This document shows, in pieces, positions 30,629 through 41,060 of a stretch of DNA of 64,000 nucleotides. The notes beneath the pieces are model-generated. The model saw only the letters and a program-made list of their open reading frames with translations, had not been told where the DNA came from and did not search any database. Both the position numbers and the translations under genes were made by a program. Source of the DNA: Corynebacterium kalinowskii (GTDB lineage Bacteria; Actinomycetota; Actinomycetes; Mycobacteriales; Mycobacteriaceae); assembly GCF_009734385.1 (NCBI RefSeq), contig NZ_CP046452.1, positions 1,302,001 to 1,366,000 on the forward strand, in the 5' to 3' direction. Every line of letters begins with the position of its first letter. The stretch's first letter is position 1.

Positions 30629-31273
30629 CTACCTGAGCTGCTGCAGGAAGGGGTTAGTCATCCGCTCCGCACGAACCGTGGTGGCCTCGCCGTGGCCTGG
30701 CAGGACGTGAAGGGAATCATCAAGCGTGAGCACTTGATCCCGGAGCGAAGCAATCATGTGCTGATGGTTGGAGTGATCCAAGTCCGTGCGCCCAATTGAA
30801 CCCTTGAACAGCACGTCGCCCGAGAAACAAACATGTGAGTCGTTAGAGACCAGCAACACGGATCCCGGCGAGTGTCCCGGAGCATGGTGGATATCGAATT
30901 CGATTCCGGCCATCGTCACGGTTTCGCCGTGGGATAGGTGACGGAGGTCCGCAATGGGTGTCATGTTGTCGGCGTCGAAAAGCTGGCGCGTTTCCGCCCG
31001 CACCCCGGCACCCTTTTCGAGCATGAACTCATCATCAGCGTGAATGTACACCGGCACGCCATAACGCTTGGCGAGGCTGCCGGCGTCACGAGTGTGATCG
31101 ATGTGGCCATGCGTGAGCACGACCGACTCCACAGTTGCGCCCTGCTTTTCGACGACCTCGACCACTCGATCGTGCGCGTGCATTCCCGGGTCGACGATCA
31201 CGCAGTGCCCCTCATGGGACCAGATGTAGCAGTTGGTCTGGAATGGTCCAGCGGCAAAACCCATAATATCCAT
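30629..31273 (-). CDS. MBL-fold metallo-hydrolase, glyoxalase II-like
   Basis: 214 residues from ATG 31273 (MDIMGFAAGPFQTNCYI), the usual beginning of this group; a GTG at 31297 is possible. Metal motif LTHGHIDHTRDAG near residue 56 (HxHxDH), then HAPGHSPGSVLL and LPGHGEATT give the remaining ligands. Glyoxalase II proper is unlikely since mycolate bacteria use mycothiol; a related thioester hydrolase role is possible. Same strand as hisS. Confidence 0.82.
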   Translation of the reverse strand: MDIMGFAAGPFQTNCYIWSHEGHCVIVDPGMHAHDRVVEVVEKQGATVESVVLTHGHIDHTRDAGSLAKRYGVPVYIHADDEFMLEKGAGVRAETRQLFDADNMTPIADLRHLSHGETVTMAGIEFDIHHAPGHSPGSVLLVSNDSHVCFSGDVLFKGSIGRTDLDHSNHQHMIASLRDQVLTLDDSLHVLPGHGEATTVRAERMTNPFLQQLR

Positions 31274-31356
31274 GCCCACCACACTACCGAGGTTCACCTG
31301 TGCATTAAGATGGAAACCTGTTTTAGGACTATCCGCCCACTGGAAAGCAAAGCAAC

Positions 31357-32196
31357 GTGACCTCTAACAAGCAACGACGCGAGCAAGCGCTCCGCAATCT
31401 TGATCGCGAACTAAAGAACCGAGAGCGCGCTGAAAAGGCTAAGCCACTTGGCGTCATTGTGACCGCCGCCCTCGTCATCCTCGCCCTCGTCGGCGGTATT
31501 TGGTTCGCCGCCACGCGCAACTCCGATCCGGCGGAGAACTCAGCTCAGCCTGAGCCGACTGTGGAACAGCCGCAGGCACAGCCCTTGACGATGAAGCGTG
31601 CATCCGCTCTCCCAGAAAAGGTGTCCTGCCAGTACCCTGAGGCCGGACAGTCCGCAAAGCCTGTTAGCGTACCTACCCGCACCGCGGACGTTTCCACAAC
31701 CGGCACGGTGAAGCTGAACCTAGATACCACAGCCGGACCAATCGGCCTCGAGCTGGATCGCGCGGCCTCACCTTGTACGGTCAATGCCATCGAGCATTTG
31801 GCCTACAACGGCTATTACGATGACACCGTGTGCCACCGCATCACCACCAATGGCATCTACGTCCTGCAGTGTGGCGACCCAACTGGCACGGGCACCGGCG
31901 GCCCTGGCTTTAGCTTTGCCAATGAGTATCCGACCGATGAAATGCCTGATGCGCCGCAGGTTATCTACCCTCGCGGTTCACTCGCAATGGCGAACTCTGG
32001 CCCGGATACCAACGGATCCCAGTTCTTCCTGAACTACCAGGACTCCCCACTCCAAGCTAACTACACCTACTTCGGTCGCATCACCGACGAAGGCCTAGGC
32101 ACCTTGGACAAGATAGCTGCCAATGGCGCCGAAGGTGGCGCACCGGACGGCAAGCCGGCCCAAGAGGTGCGCATTACCAAGGCGAACCTAGGCTAA
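31357..32196 (+). CDS. Membrane-anchored cyclophilin-type peptidyl-prolyl isomerase
   Basis: 279 residues, GTG start. Basic cytoplasmic N-terminus (SNKQRREQALRNLDRELKNR), one membrane segment at 32-52, a Pro/Glu/Gln-rich linker, and an extracytoplasmic cyclophilin domain from about 110: SPCTVNAIEHLAYNGYYDD, GTGTGGPGFSFANEYPTD, GSLAMANSGPDTNGSQFF. Likely assists folding of exported proteins. Divergent from the MBL gene and followed by a terminator. Confidence 0.88.
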   Translation: MTSNKQRREQALRNLDRELKNRERAEKAKPLGVIVTAALVILALVGGIWFAATRNSDPAENSAQPEPTVEQPQAQPLTMKRASALPEKVSCQYPEAGQSAKPVSVPTRTADVSTTGTVKLNLDTTAGPIGLELDRAASPCTVNAIEHLAYNGYYDDTVCHRITTNGIYVLQCGDPTGTGTGGPGFSFANEYPTDEMPDAPQVIYPRGSLAMANSGPDTNGSQFFLNYQDSPLQANYTYFGRITDEGLGTLDKIAANGAEGGAPDGKPAQEVRITKANLG

Positions 32197-32222
32197 GAGC
32201 TTCCTAACAGTTAGATAACAAC

Positions 32223-32266
32223 AACCCCGCCTTATCGACGCCATTGATAGCGTCACCGGCGGGGTT
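32223..32266 (+). terminator. Terminator after the cyclophilin gene
   Basis: Outer stem AACCCCGCC / GGCGGGGTT with an inner stem GACGC / GCGTC, ending in TTTTT. Confidence 0.88.
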
Positions 32267-32437
32267 TTTGCCTATTTATGCACTACAGTGTCCAGGGCTG
32301 AGAGCCCTCGCTTCATAGCTGTCCCGCTTCGAGCAGGGGTTCTGCTGCGGGACCACGGTGCTAAACTGTTGCGGAACATCACCAGGGCAATTAGCATGTG
32401 GGAAGGTCCACCGCTTCTTTTGACGTAAAGGAATACC

Positions 32438-32839
32438 ATGAAGCTCATCTCCCGCAAGGCTATCACCGCAACGATCGCTGCTGCTGCAATCTCCACCGCG
32501 TCCCTGACCGCTCCTGCAATGGCTCAGACCACTACGCCAACCACCACTCCGGTTACTACGCCAGCCACCACGCCAGAGGCTCCAGCGAAGGACACCACCA
32601 CGCCAGAGGCTCCAGCGAAGGACAACGGTTCTTCCGCTTCCGGCTCTTCTGATGATTCCGCTGACCTGTCCTCCGAGTTCTTCGTCAAGAAGGACAAGGA
32701 CGGCAACCCAATCGAGATGACCGCTGGCGAGAAGCTGAAGGAAATCATCTCCATCCTGACCGGTGTCGGTGCACTCTTCGGTGCGATCATCACCATCAAC
32801 AACAACATGGATCGCCTGATGAAGAGCTTCCAGATCTAG
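32438..32839 (+). CDS. Small secreted Thr/Pro-rich protein, unknown function
   Basis: 133 residues, clear SD (AAAGGA) before ATG. Sec signal peptide of about 30 residues with the cleavage site APAMA-Q, then a Thr/Pro stretch with two exact-type decapeptides (ATTPEAPAKD, TTTPEAPAKD), a Ser/Asp linker, and a C-terminal amphipathic or membrane-like region EKLKEIISILTGVGALFGAIITIN. Flanked by terminators, so monocistronic. The order signal, proline linker, hydrophobic C-terminus suggests a cell-envelope protein; I recognise no family. Confidence 0.7.
   Translation: MKLISRKAITATIAAAAISTASLTAPAMAQTTTPTTTPVTTPATTPEAPAKDTTTPEAPAKDNGSSASGSSDDSADLSSEFFVKKDKDGNPIEMTAGEKLKEIISILTGVGALFGAIITINNNMDRLMKSFQI
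32564..32623 (+). repeat. Two tandem 30-bp repeats inside the secreted protein gene
   Basis: Units 32564-32593 and 32594-32623 differ only at the first position and encode the decapeptide xTTPEAPAKD. Copy number could vary between strains by slippage. Confidence 0.85.
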
Positions 32840-32862
32840 TTTTACTTTTAGATCAGCTGTTT

Positions 32863-32890
32863 CAGCCCGCCACAATGTAGTGGCGGGCTG
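32863..32890 (+). terminator. Terminator after the secreted protein gene
   Basis: 10-bp perfect stem CAGCCCGCCA / TGGCGGGCTG with an 8-nt loop, followed by TTTG. Located 23 nt after the stop. Confidence 0.8.
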
Positions 32891-33004
32891 TTTGCGTTGG
32901 CGCTCGTGAAACTTGCGTGGGTTGAAACCAATCGGCACCTCACGAATCGCAAGCTACAGGACTTCTTTGTGAGTAGTTCCTACTTCATACGGCATGGAAA
33001 CAAC

Positions 33005-33042
33005 GAAGCCGCTTGCTCTCTTATCAGAGAGCAAGCGGCTTC
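33005..33042 (-). terminator. Terminator after the 5'-nucleotidase gene
   Basis: 17-bp perfect stem starting GAAGCCGCTTGCTCTCT with a 4-nt loop, 16 nt downstream of the nucleotidase stop. One of the strongest hairpins in the window; it may work in both directions. Confidence 0.85.
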
Positions 33043-33057
33043 TACTTGTTGTGAGCA

Positions 33058-35133
33058 TTAGCCCATGTGGTGAGCCTTCAGCTGTTCGCGCACCTGCACT
33101 GGGAGCATGTTCAGCAGCATATTGGCCAGCTGTGGATTGAACTGCAGCGCGGTGTGCAGAGCAACACCGAGTGCTCCGAAGATGCCCAGGACAGCCAAGA
33201 GGCCACCACCGAGAGAGGAACCTGCGGAAGAACCGGAAGATCCGTCAGAAGTTCCGTCGGAGGAGCCACCGGACTTAACCTTGTAACCCTCAATCTCTAC
33301 AGGCATGGTGATGTCGGTGCCAGCGTCAGTGGTGATGGTCAGTGTTGGAGCGCTGTCGCCCTCCTTAGGGACCTCTACCGTGACGGTAGCCTTACCGGAC
33401 TCTGGCAGCTTGTCGATGATGGTGGTATCGATGTCAGCAGTTGCTTCGACACCTGCGAGGTTTACCGTCACGGTCTTGGCGGAGTCGCCCAGAGTGTAGA
33501 TCAAGGAAGACAGGTCAATGGTGACGGTTTCACCAGCGACCAGTGGCTTATCGAAGGTCACACCCACGTTGCTCTGGCCGCCACGTGCCTCAACCGTTGG
33601 GTTGGCCTTCAGGTAACCGATGAAAGCATCGACATCCATGATGCCGGTGTTCGGGAACACTGAGGTCTCATTACCAAAGGCCGTGAAGCCATCGCCGCCA
33701 CCGAGCAGGAAGGTAGAGCCTGCAACAACGTATTCCTTGGCCATGTCAACTGGCTTGCCATCGATGGACATCGAGGTAACGCGCTCGCCCCATGGCTTGG
33801 TTGGATCGTAGGTGTAGGTAAAGTTGTCGGACCAGCCGAGGTGCAGGATCGGACGGGATGCAGTTGGATCGTTGTCCTTCCACTGCTGCTCCAGCGCTTC
33901 CTTCAGCTTCGCACCGGTGTAAGAAGCGTAGGTGAGCTCGTTGCCGAAAGGCTGAACCGCGAAAGCTTCTGCGTATGTTACGTCGCCCTGGAGGAGATCG
34001 TCGCGCACGCCGCCGGCGTTCATGACGCCCAGGTCAGGCTTCACCGACGTATTTACACCCACGTACTGCTTGGTGGCCTCTGCGATCAGGTTGCTCAAGG
34101 TGGACTCGGTACCACGATTGCCACCGGACTTGCCGTCGGCATTGGCACCACGGAAGAAGTCGGTGCCGATGGTAGCTACCGTCTCATTGCCCTTAACCTC
34201 GGCAGCGCTCTTGGCTGCGTCGACGATTGCCTGAACAGCTGGAACCGGGGTGGCACCACACTGAGTGAACATTGCTTCGGCGCTGATCACATCGGCCTTG
34301 ATGTCGGTGATCTTCTTGGTTGCTGGATCGAAGGTTATGTCCAGGTCAGCAAGGCCCTTGCCGTAGTGATCAGCCTGGACGAGGGCAAACTTGGAGCCAT
34401 CAGTACGATCGATGACCTGGTTATCGACCAAGTGCGAGTCTCCTCCCATAGCGATGTCAACGGTTTTGTTGAACATTGCAGGGGTGGAGTAGCCTTCGTG
34501 AACCAGCGCGACAACGATATCAGCTTCGCCGTTGGCCTTAATCTTGTCTGCTGCAGCGTTCGTGGCAGCGTATGGATCACCGAAAGTGATGCCCACGATT
34601 CCAGATGGAGCCACCTTGGATGCGGTCGTATCCGTCACAGAACCCACGAAGGCAACCTTCAGGCCAGCGACATCCTTGACCACGTATTCAGCAAGTTCCG
34701 GAGACTCGCCGTTCACGTTGGCGCCCACGTACTCGAAATCAGCCAAGTCGTTGACACGGCCTGCAAGATCAGCGTAACCAGCGTCGAACTCATGGTTACC
34801 TACTGCGGAGACATCCAGGCCCATTTCATTGAGAGCTGCGATGGTTGGTTCATCATCGAGCAGCGCAGAAATGAATGCAGAGCCACCGATGTTGTCACCG
34901 GAGGAAACGAAAAGCTGTTCGTTGCCCTCAGCAGCTACCGGGAGCATGCAAGCAAGTACGCCAGCGCCTGGCTCCTTGCCATCGAGAGTCTCGATGTGAC
35001 CGTGGAAGTCGGTGATGCCTGCGATATTAAAGGTCACTGGCGTGGTCTGCGCCTGAGCAATTGGCTGGCCGGCTACGGTGAGGCCGGACAGAGCCAGCGC
35101 TGCTACTACGCGCTTGAACATGACGGAAGACAC
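33058..35133 (-). CDS. Exported bifunctional metallophosphatase/5'-nucleotidase
   Basis: 691 residues, GTG 35133 with AGGAG 7 nt away. Signal peptide of about 30 residues (cleavage near AQA-Q). The metallophosphatase domain (residues 33-310) has DFHGHIE, SGDNIGGSAF, GNHEFDAGY and a later HEGYS; the 5'-nucleotidase C-terminal domain spans about 330-520. An Ig-like stretch, a Gly/Ser linker and a C-terminal membrane segment (about 640-665) suggest surface anchoring. Likely releases phosphate and nucleosides from external nucleotides. The gene stands alone with its own terminator. Confidence 0.9.
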   Translation of the reverse strand: MSSVMFKRVVAALALSGLTVAGQPIAQAQTTPVTFNIAGITDFHGHIETLDGKEPGAGVLACMLPVAAEGNEQLFVSSGDNIGGSAFISALLDDEPTIAALNEMGLDVSAVGNHEFDAGYADLAGRVNDLADFEYVGANVNGESPELAEYVVKDVAGLKVAFVGSVTDTTASKVAPSGIVGITFGDPYAATNAAADKIKANGEADIVVALVHEGYSTPAMFNKTVDIAMGGDSHLVDNQVIDRTDGSKFALVQADHYGKGLADLDITFDPATKKITDIKADVISAEAMFTQCGATPVPAVQAIVDAAKSAAEVKGNETVATIGTDFFRGANADGKSGGNRGTESTLSNLIAEATKQYVGVNTSVKPDLGVMNAGGVRDDLLQGDVTYAEAFAVQPFGNELTYASYTGAKLKEALEQQWKDNDPTASRPILHLGWSDNFTYTYDPTKPWGERVTSMSIDGKPVDMAKEYVVAGSTFLLGGGDGFTAFGNETSVFPNTGIMDVDAFIGYLKANPTVEARGGQSNVGVTFDKPLVAGETVTIDLSSLIYTLGDSAKTVTVNLAGVEATADIDTTIIDKLPESGKATVTVEVPKEGDSAPTLTITTDAGTDITMPVEIEGYKVKSGGSSDGTSDGSSGSSAGSSLGGGLLAVLGIFGALGVALHTALQFNPQLANMLLNMLPVQVREQLKAHHMG

Positions 35134-35277
35134 GATAAGGCTCCTGAGTGGTGGGATAGTTACCTAATCGTTGTAACCAATAAGTGCCTAACCTGCAGTG
35201 CAACACGAAATGCGACGTGCACGTTTACCAAAGCGACATAAAGTATTCACATGACAGAAAACCGCACACCCCCAAAG

Positions 35278-37575
35278 TTACCCCCCGGATGTGAGACGGT
35301 ACACGTCATATACTCCTTCGATGTTGCGCAGTCGTGACATGACGGAACCGAGCTGCTTGGTGTCCGACACTTCGAAGGTGAACCGCGCGACCGCTACTCT
35401 GTCATCGGAGGTATGGATACTCATCGCCGTCGTGGTCAGTCTGTCCTCGTTGATGACCCTAGTGATGTCGAGGAGCAGACCGCTGCGATCAATGGCTTCT
35501 AGCTGCAACACCGCAGCGAATACGGAGTTACCTTCCGATGCCCACTCCACGGTGATGAGGCGTTCTTTTTCTTCGTAAAGCTTGGTTGCATTGGTGCAGT
35601 CCGAGCGGTGGACGGACACTCCCCCGCCTCGGGTGATGAAGCCAAAGATCTCGTCGCCAGGCACGGGTGTGCAGCATTTGGCGAGCTTTGCCATGACATC
35701 CCGACTTCCCTCCACAAGGATGCCAGCCCCCTTGCCCGCCTGGTGCTCTCGCTCGGCGGACTTTGCACTGACAATCTCGCTAAACGGAGCTCGCGATGCC
35801 AGTACATCCTGGACTTCTTCGTCGTCACCGTAGTAGGAGGTAATCTGGTCAACCACGTGTTTGGCTGAGATCTTGTTGTCACCGATAGCGCTATACAGTG
35901 AATCCACATCGTGGAAGTTGAGCAGTGACGCAACATCCTTCATCGAGTGGGCATTGAACAAGCGGTGCTTTGGCAGACCGCCGCGTTGGATCTCTGCAGC
36001 AAGCGCATCGCGTCCGGCTTCCAGAGATTCTTCGCGACGCTCCTTGGCAAACCACTGGCGGATCTTAGCCTTCGCGCGAGGCGAGACCACGAACTTCTGC
36101 CAATCCTGGCTCGGACCAGCGGCCGGATCTTTAGAAGTGAAAATTTCAATACGATCGCCCGATTTCAGTGTTGACTCGAGTGCCACGAGCTTGCCGTTGA
36201 CTTTTGCGCCGATGCACCGGTGCCCTACCTCGGTATGAACCGCATATGCGAAGTCGACAGGCGTGGAATCCGCCGGCAGATTGATCACGTCACCCTTCGG
36301 GGTGAAGACGAAGATCTGCTTCGTGGTCAGGTCATAACGGAGGGAGTCCAGGAACTCGTTCGGATCTGCAGCCTCCTTCTGCCAATCCAATAGCTGGCGC
36401 ATCCAGGCGATTTGGTCAACTTCGGTCTGCTCTCCCGATTGCTTGCCCTTGGTCTCCTTATAGCGCCAATGGGCTGCGATGCCGAATTCGGCGTTGTAGT
36501 GCATCTCGTGGGTGCGAACCTGAACTTCCAGCGGTTTGCCGCCGGGCCCGATTACCGTGGTGTGGAGCGACTGGTAAACGCCAAACCGCGGTGCCGAGAT
36601 GTAGTCCTTAAACCTGCCCGGCATAGCCGGGTACAACGCATGAACTGCACCAATGGCTGCGTAGCAATCATGAATGTTGTCCACCAGGATTCGAATGCCC
36701 ACGAGGTCGAAGATCTCGTCAAAATCGCGGCCACGGACAATCATCTTTTGATAGATCGACCAATAGTGCTTCGGTCGCCCAGCGACCTCAGATTCGATGT
36801 GGTTTTCCTTCAACGTGCCGGACACCGAGGCGATAATTTCCGACAAGTACCTGTCGCGGCTCGGTGCACGATCGGCCACCAAGCGAACAATCTCGTCATA
36901 CTTCTTCGGGTAGAGAATTGCGAAGGAAAGATCCTCCAACTCCCATTTCACCGACGCCATTCCGAGGCGGTGTGCGAGCGGAGCGATCACTTCGAGGGTC
37001 TGGCGCGCCTTCTTGGCCTGCTTTTCCGGTGGTAGGAAGCGCATCGTGCGCATATTGTGCAGGCGATCGGCCACCTTGATCACCAGCACGCGCGGATCCT
37101 GGCTCATTGCCACAATCATCTTGCGAATGGTTTCCGCTTCAGCCGAGGCGCCGAGGGCAACCTTGTCGAGTTTGGTTACGCCGTCGACAAGCCGTGCAAC
37201 TTCCGCACCAAAATCGGCGGTGAGGTCGGCGATGGAATAATCGGTGTCTTCGACAGTGTCGTGCAAAAGCGCGGCCACCAGAGTCGTCGTATCCATGCCG
37301 ATTTCGGCCGCAATGGTCGCCACGGCGAGTGGATGCGTGACATAAGGGTCACCGGACTTGCGAATAACGCCCTCATGCAGGCGCTCAGCCGTATCGTAGG
37401 CGCGCTGCAGCAAAGCAGCGTCGGCTTTGGAGTGGAATTGCCGGTGGATACTGAGCAAAGGCTCTAGGACTGGATCGACCTTCGTGCGCCCGCCGGTGAG
37501 GCTCCGCGCCAACCTAGCAGACATGCTGCGCATGCCAACCTGCTGCTTCTGTTGCTTTCGCTCAGCCATACTCAT
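35278..37575 (-). CDS. rel: Bifunctional (p)ppGpp synthetase/hydrolase Rel
   Basis: 765 residues. The HD hydrolase domain has [14 protein letters not shown] near residue 107, the synthetase domain [23 protein letters not shown] near 294-316 and [12 protein letters not shown], followed by TGS ([19 protein letters not shown]), helical and ACT domains. Both active sites look intact, as in the single Rel of actinobacteria. The SD AAGGGG fits the second ATG (37569) as well as the first. Upstream apt is the conserved neighbour. Confidence 0.96.
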   Translation of the reverse strand: MSMAERKQQKQQVGMRSMSARLARSLTGGRTKVDPVLEPLLSIHRQFHSKADAALLQRAYDTAERLHEGVIRKSGDPYVTHPLAVATIAAEIGMDTTTLVAALLHDTVEDTDYSIADLTADFGAEVARLVDGVTKLDKVALGASAEAETIRKMIVAMSQDPRVLVIKVADRLHNMRTMRFLPPEKQAKKARQTLEVIAPLAHRLGMASVKWELEDLSFAILYPKKYDEIVRLVADRAPSRDRYLSEIIASVSGTLKENHIESEVAGRPKHYWSIYQKMIVRGRDFDEIFDLVGIRILVDNIHDCYAAIGAVHALYPAMPGRFKDYISAPRFGVYQSLHTTVIGPGGKPLEVQVRTHEMHYNAEFGIAAHWRYKETKGKQSGEQTEVDQIAWMRQLLDWQKEAADPNEFLDSLRYDLTTKQIFVFTPKGDVINLPADSTPVDFAYAVHTEVGHRCIGAKVNGKLVALESTLKSGDRIEIFTSKDPAAGPSQDWQKFVVSPRAKAKIRQWFAKERREESLEAGRDALAAEIQRGGLPKHRLFNAHSMKDVASLLNFHDVDSLYSAIGDNKISAKHVVDQITSYYGDDEEVQDVLASRAPFSEIVSAKSAEREHQAGKGAGILVEGSRDVMAKLAKCCTPVPGDEIFGFITRGGGVSVHRSDCTNATKLYEEKERLITVEWASEGNSVFAAVLQLEAIDRSGLLLDITRVINEDRLTTTAMSIHTSDDRVAVARFTFEVSDTKQLGSVMSRLRNIEGVYDVYRLTSGG

Positions 37576-37644
37576 GCCCCTTAACTAAATATCTCTCTAT
37601 GCTACCTATGCGTGGCAGCCCGATGAGGAACCAGGGGCAATCAA

Positions 37645-38187
37645 CTAGCGGTCATTCAGTACAACAAGCGGGCTACCGGCGAGGCGCTCGCGGCCGCCGA
37701 GTCCTTCAACTTCCAAGACGACCACATATCCGACGACCTCAGCGCCACATTGCTCCAGCAAATCGCGGGCGGCGACGAGAGTGCCACCGGTGGCAAGAAC
37801 GTCGTCGACGAGGACCACACGCTTGCCCTTTAGTTCGATGCCATTGGCAGGAATTTCGAGCGCGGCACTGCCGTACTCCAGCTCGTAGGAGCGAGAGTGC
37901 ACTGGAGGCGGTAACTTGCCTTTCTTGCGGATTGCGAGGATGCCCTGCCCGAGTTTGTAGGCTACTGCGGAACCGACCAAGAATCCGCGGGCATCGAGAC
38001 CACCAATCATGTCGGCGCCCATCTCTTCAGCGGCGACAGCCAACTCATCAACGATCACCCGGAATGCCTCGCCGTTCGCGAGCACAGGCGTCAAGTCCTC
38101 GAACAGCACGCCTTCACTTGGAAAGTTAGGTACCAGGCGGACGAGGTCGGTCAGAGCTTCATGCGCGGTAGCGTATGTGCGGCTCAT
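37645..38187 (-). CDS. apt: Adenine phosphoribosyltransferase
   Basis: Salvages adenine to AMP with PRPP. 180 residues from ATG 38187 ([12 protein letters not shown]) with SD AGAAGGGAA; the longer open frame begins inside the upstream gene. Motifs: [20 protein letters not shown] and PRPP loop [22 protein letters not shown]. The start overlaps the upstream lipoprotein stop by 4 nt. Confidence 0.94.
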   Translation of the reverse strand: MSRTYATAHEALTDLVRLVPNFPSEGVLFEDLTPVLANGEAFRVIVDELAVAAEEMGADMIGGLDARGFLVGSAVAYKLGQGILAIRKKGKLPPPVHSRSYELEYGSAALEIPANGIELKGKRVVLVDDVLATGGTLVAARDLLEQCGAEVVGYVVVLEVEGLGGRERLAGSPLVVLNDR

Positions 38188-39815
38188 TGCGGATTCCCTT
38201 CTACCCAACGCTCCATATTCCATCCAATGCCGGACAGCGAGGTGTTGGAAACAACGTTGGCTATTGACTTGTCGTAGACAATGGTGCGCGGTTGCGCAGC
38301 AAGTGGAATTGTATCGGTTTCATCCCACAGTTGGCGTTCTGTAGCACGCAGCTTTTCGACGTCATCGAGTCCGCCGTCCACATGGCCGTAACCCTGGTGG
38401 GGATCGGCGGCATACAAGAACGCGTCCAGCGTACCCTCATAGTCTCGCACCCCACCGCGGAACTGCTCTTTTCGGCTGACGTCTTCCAAAGATGTCTCCT
38501 CGGAGGAAGCGTCCACCACCGTGATTCCTGCAGGTTCACAGGAGCGGGCGATGGCTGCGACCATGGCTTGTTTTCGTGGATCCGGGCCCGAGTAGCCAAC
38601 TCGTACAGTCTTTCCGCGGAGTTTCTCGGCCTCGGCGATGTTGACCGGCAGGTGTTGATCGTTCTGCTCCGCAAGCTGGGAGGTTATCGGTTCACCTGCG
38701 GTAGTCAGACGCGAAGTAATAGGAGTGACGTCTACGCCTGACTCTTGGGACGAGACAGCGGCAATGTCGTTCTGAGCAATGCAGGCGGCGAAGGCACGCC
38801 GCGACTCGGCAGTTTCAAAAACACCTGCGGTGCCCAGGGAGAGCATTTCGGTAAGATGTCCCTGTTCGTGCTCAACGACAAACCGATTCTTTGGATCTTG
38901 CCGGTCTACCCACGTTACGTCCTTGACACCAACCAAATCCGCAACCTCAACGCTGCGAGATTCGTTGGCCTTGGCCAGGTCGGTATTCAGTGGCCACATC
39001 ATGACTCGATCGATGTTTGCTGCGTCGCCATGGAAGTGTTCATTGCGCACCAACTGGACTTCGCCGTTTTGACCTACTGATTCGATCCGGTACGGGCCCG
39101 CCGATACTTGCAGATCCGGGTCAAAGTTGCGTAGATCGAAGCCGTTGTTCCACAGGTCAGCCACCGGCATCAACGCCGCTCGGTTGTCCGACTGGAGCAA
39201 TGCAACAATTTGCTCTTCGCTTAATCCCAAACGATTGGAAATCGCATGGGAAGGAACCACCGTTCCCGGACCGAAAAGTTGACGCCAACGCGCCCCCATG
39301 TGTTCCTTAAACACCACGGTGAACTCACGGGCACCGGCGGTACAATCCACTCGCTCCACTTGCTGCATCAATGGGGCGTGGGAGCGAAACAGTGCGGGAT
39401 TAGCTCCAGCTTTGAACGCCAACAAAAAGTCAGTACATGTGATGGGCACGCCGTCGGAGTATCTTGCTGCCGGATTAATTGAGTACATAACCTGCGTGTT
39501 CGCCCCTGGCAGGAGCTGCGCCATTGCAAGATCACGATTCGGGATCATCTGCCCGGCAGGACCCGAAACGAACACAGGTGGGTATAAGCGACCGGCGAGC
39601 GCATCGCTCGAAGTAGATGCGCCTTCCATCGTTTGGGCGTTTGTGGTGAGCAACGGCGACCCCACCGCGAAACCGAAATGATCCACGGGAGTTTCTGGGC
39701 TAGTCGAGCACCCCGCCAAGGTCGCTGCAGCCACTGCAATCACTGCGGCAACCTTTCTCAGACGCTTATCGACGCCCCCAGGTACCAGTTTCGGTCTCAC
39801 CATGCCGCCCTTCAT
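38184..39815 (-). CDS. Family 5 extracellular solute-binding lipoprotein
   Basis: 543 residues. Lipobox [11 protein letters not shown] near residue 34 after a hydrophobic signal. The rest resembles oligopeptide/dipeptide-binding SBP_bac_5 proteins ([52 protein letters not shown]). No permease or ATPase gene is adjacent. Its place between secF and apt matches the lipoprotein gene at the same site in mycobacteria (Rv2585c-type). Ligand unknown. Alternative start ATG 39803. Confidence 0.85.
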   Translation of the reverse strand: MKGGMVRPKLVPGGVDKRLRKVAAVIAVAAATLAGCSTSPETPVDHFGFAVGSPLLTTNAQTMEGASTSSDALAGRLYPPVFVSGPAGQMIPNRDLAMAQLLPGANTQVMYSINPAARYSDGVPITCTDFLLAFKAGANPALFRSHAPLMQQVERVDCTAGAREFTVVFKEHMGARWRQLFGPGTVVPSHAISNRLGLSEEQIVALLQSDNRAALMPVADLWNNGFDLRNFDPDLQVSAGPYRIESVGQNGEVQLVRNEHFHGDAANIDRVMMWPLNTDLAKANESRSVEVADLVGVKDVTWVDRQDPKNRFVVEHEQGHLTEMLSLGTAGVFETAESRRAFAACIAQNDIAAVSSQESGVDVTPITSRLTTAGEPITSQLAEQNDQHLPVNIAEAEKLRGKTVRVGYSGPDPRKQAMVAAIARSCEPAGITVVDASSEETSLEDVSRKEQFRGGVRDYEGTLDAFLYAADPHQGYGHVDGGLDDVEKLRATERQLWDETDTIPLAAQPRTIVYDKSIANVVSNTSLSGIGWNMERWVEGNPQ

Positions 39816-39891
39816 TGATTCGCTGATGCGGACCTATCAAGTATAGTCCGTCGGTTTCGATAGCCTATTTTTCCGGGTGTGCATAAGACTA

Positions 39892-39923
39892 TGGGCCAGA
39901 AGGAGTACTCCCCTTCCAGCCCA
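39892..39923 (-). terminator. Possible terminator after secF
   Basis: Imperfect hairpin TGGGCCAGAAGG / CCTTCCAGCCCA, 19 nt past the secF stop. It has mismatches and no strong T run. Confidence 0.45.
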
Positions 39924-39941
39924 TCTACGCCTTCGCTACAA

Positions 39942-41060
39942 CTACTGACCGGGACGCCACGTCTTCCCGTTGCCCTTGGTGTCAAGGTAATCTGTGGCGA
40001 TCTCAGCGCTCATTGGTGCAACGGTACGGGGCGATGCTACGGAGGCCACGGAAGTGTCGTCGTCAAGCTTGCCCGCGCGGTAATCCAACACCGTCTGCTC
40101 ATGCTCGCGCATCTTCTTCTGGCGACGCTTCAGCGACACCAGAATCGGGGTGGCCAGGAATACGGAGGATAGTGCGCCTTCGATAACTCCGATGAGCTGA
40201 ACCAAAGCCAGGTCCTTGAGCGTGCCGACGCCCATCATCCACACGGCGACAACCATCAGCGCGATGATAGGCAGGGCGGAGATAACCGTGGTGGAAATCG
40301 AGCGCATGACCGTCTGATTCACAGCTAAGTTCGCCTGTTCGGCATACGTGCGTCGCCTGGAAGCCTCGAACCCGGCGGTGTTCTCGCGGACCTTGTCAAA
40401 GACCACCACCGTGTCGTAGAGGGAAAAGGAAAGCACGGTGAGCAGGCCGATGACCGTCGCTGGAGTTACCTCAAAGCCGACGAGAGAGTAAATGCCCGAG
40501 ATAACGACAATGTCCACCAAAAGAGCTGCGATTGCGGCAATTGACATGTCGCGCTCAAAACGGATCATGATGTACACGAAGGTCAGAGCTAGGAACACGA
40601 TCATGGAAATGATCATGCGGTTGGTGATCGTTGAGCCCCATGACTCAGACACCGTGGAATCACCCACTGCATCCGGCGAAGCCGTTCCAGTTTGATCTTT
40701 AGGCTGGAACTTCTCGTAGAGTGCGACGCGCGCATTATCGATTTGGTCTTCGGTCAGACGCTCGGCGTTGATCTCCACCATGCGAGTGTCTCCAGCACCC
40801 ACTACCTGAACCAGTTCGGGTGTCACGCCAGTAGCTTCCGTAAACACTTCTTCAACTTGCTCGACGCTGTAGTTAGCATCGGGCATGTTCATCTTGGTGC
40901 CACCCTCGAAATCGATGCCGAGGGAGAAACCGCGGAACACGATCAGCAAAATACTCGCTGCAAGAAGTGCAGCGGTGATGCCGTACCAGAGCTTGCTGCG
41001 GCCGACAAAGTCGATTCCGCCTTCTCCGGTGTATAGACGACTCATAGTAGATGCACTCAT
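39942..41060 (-). CDS. secF: Protein translocase subunit SecF
   Basis: Membrane part of the SecDF complex that uses proton-motive force to aid late steps of protein export. 372 residues with six membrane segments, FSLGIDFEGGTKMNM in the first outer loop, and the TM4-6 bundle with GLLTVLSFSLYDTVVVFDKVRE. The C-terminal tail is charged and cytoplasmic. The start shares a base with the secD stop (TAATG), SD GGAG. Confidence 0.96.
   Translation of the reverse strand: MSASTMSRLYTGEGGIDFVGRSKLWYGITAALLAASILLIVFRGFSLGIDFEGGTKMNMPDANYSVEQVEEVFTEATGVTPELVQVVGAGDTRMVEINAERLTEDQIDNARVALYEKFQPKDQTGTASPDAVGDSTVSESWGSTITNRMIISMIVFLALTFVYIMIRFERDMSIAAIAALLVDIVVISGIYSLVGFEVTPATVIGLLTVLSFSLYDTVVVFDKVRENTAGFEASRRRTYAEQANLAVNQTVMRSISTTVISALPIIALMVVAVWMMGVGTLKDLALVQLIGVIEGALSSVFLATPILVSLKRRQKKMREHEQTVLDYRAGKLDDDTSVASVASPRTVAPMSAEIATDYLDTKGNGKTWRPGQ

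Noticed and set aside
33841..35241. Plus-strand open frame of about 466 codons opposite the 5'-nucleotidase
   Set aside because: Antisense shadow; the minus-strand frame has signal peptide, catalytic motifs and terminator.
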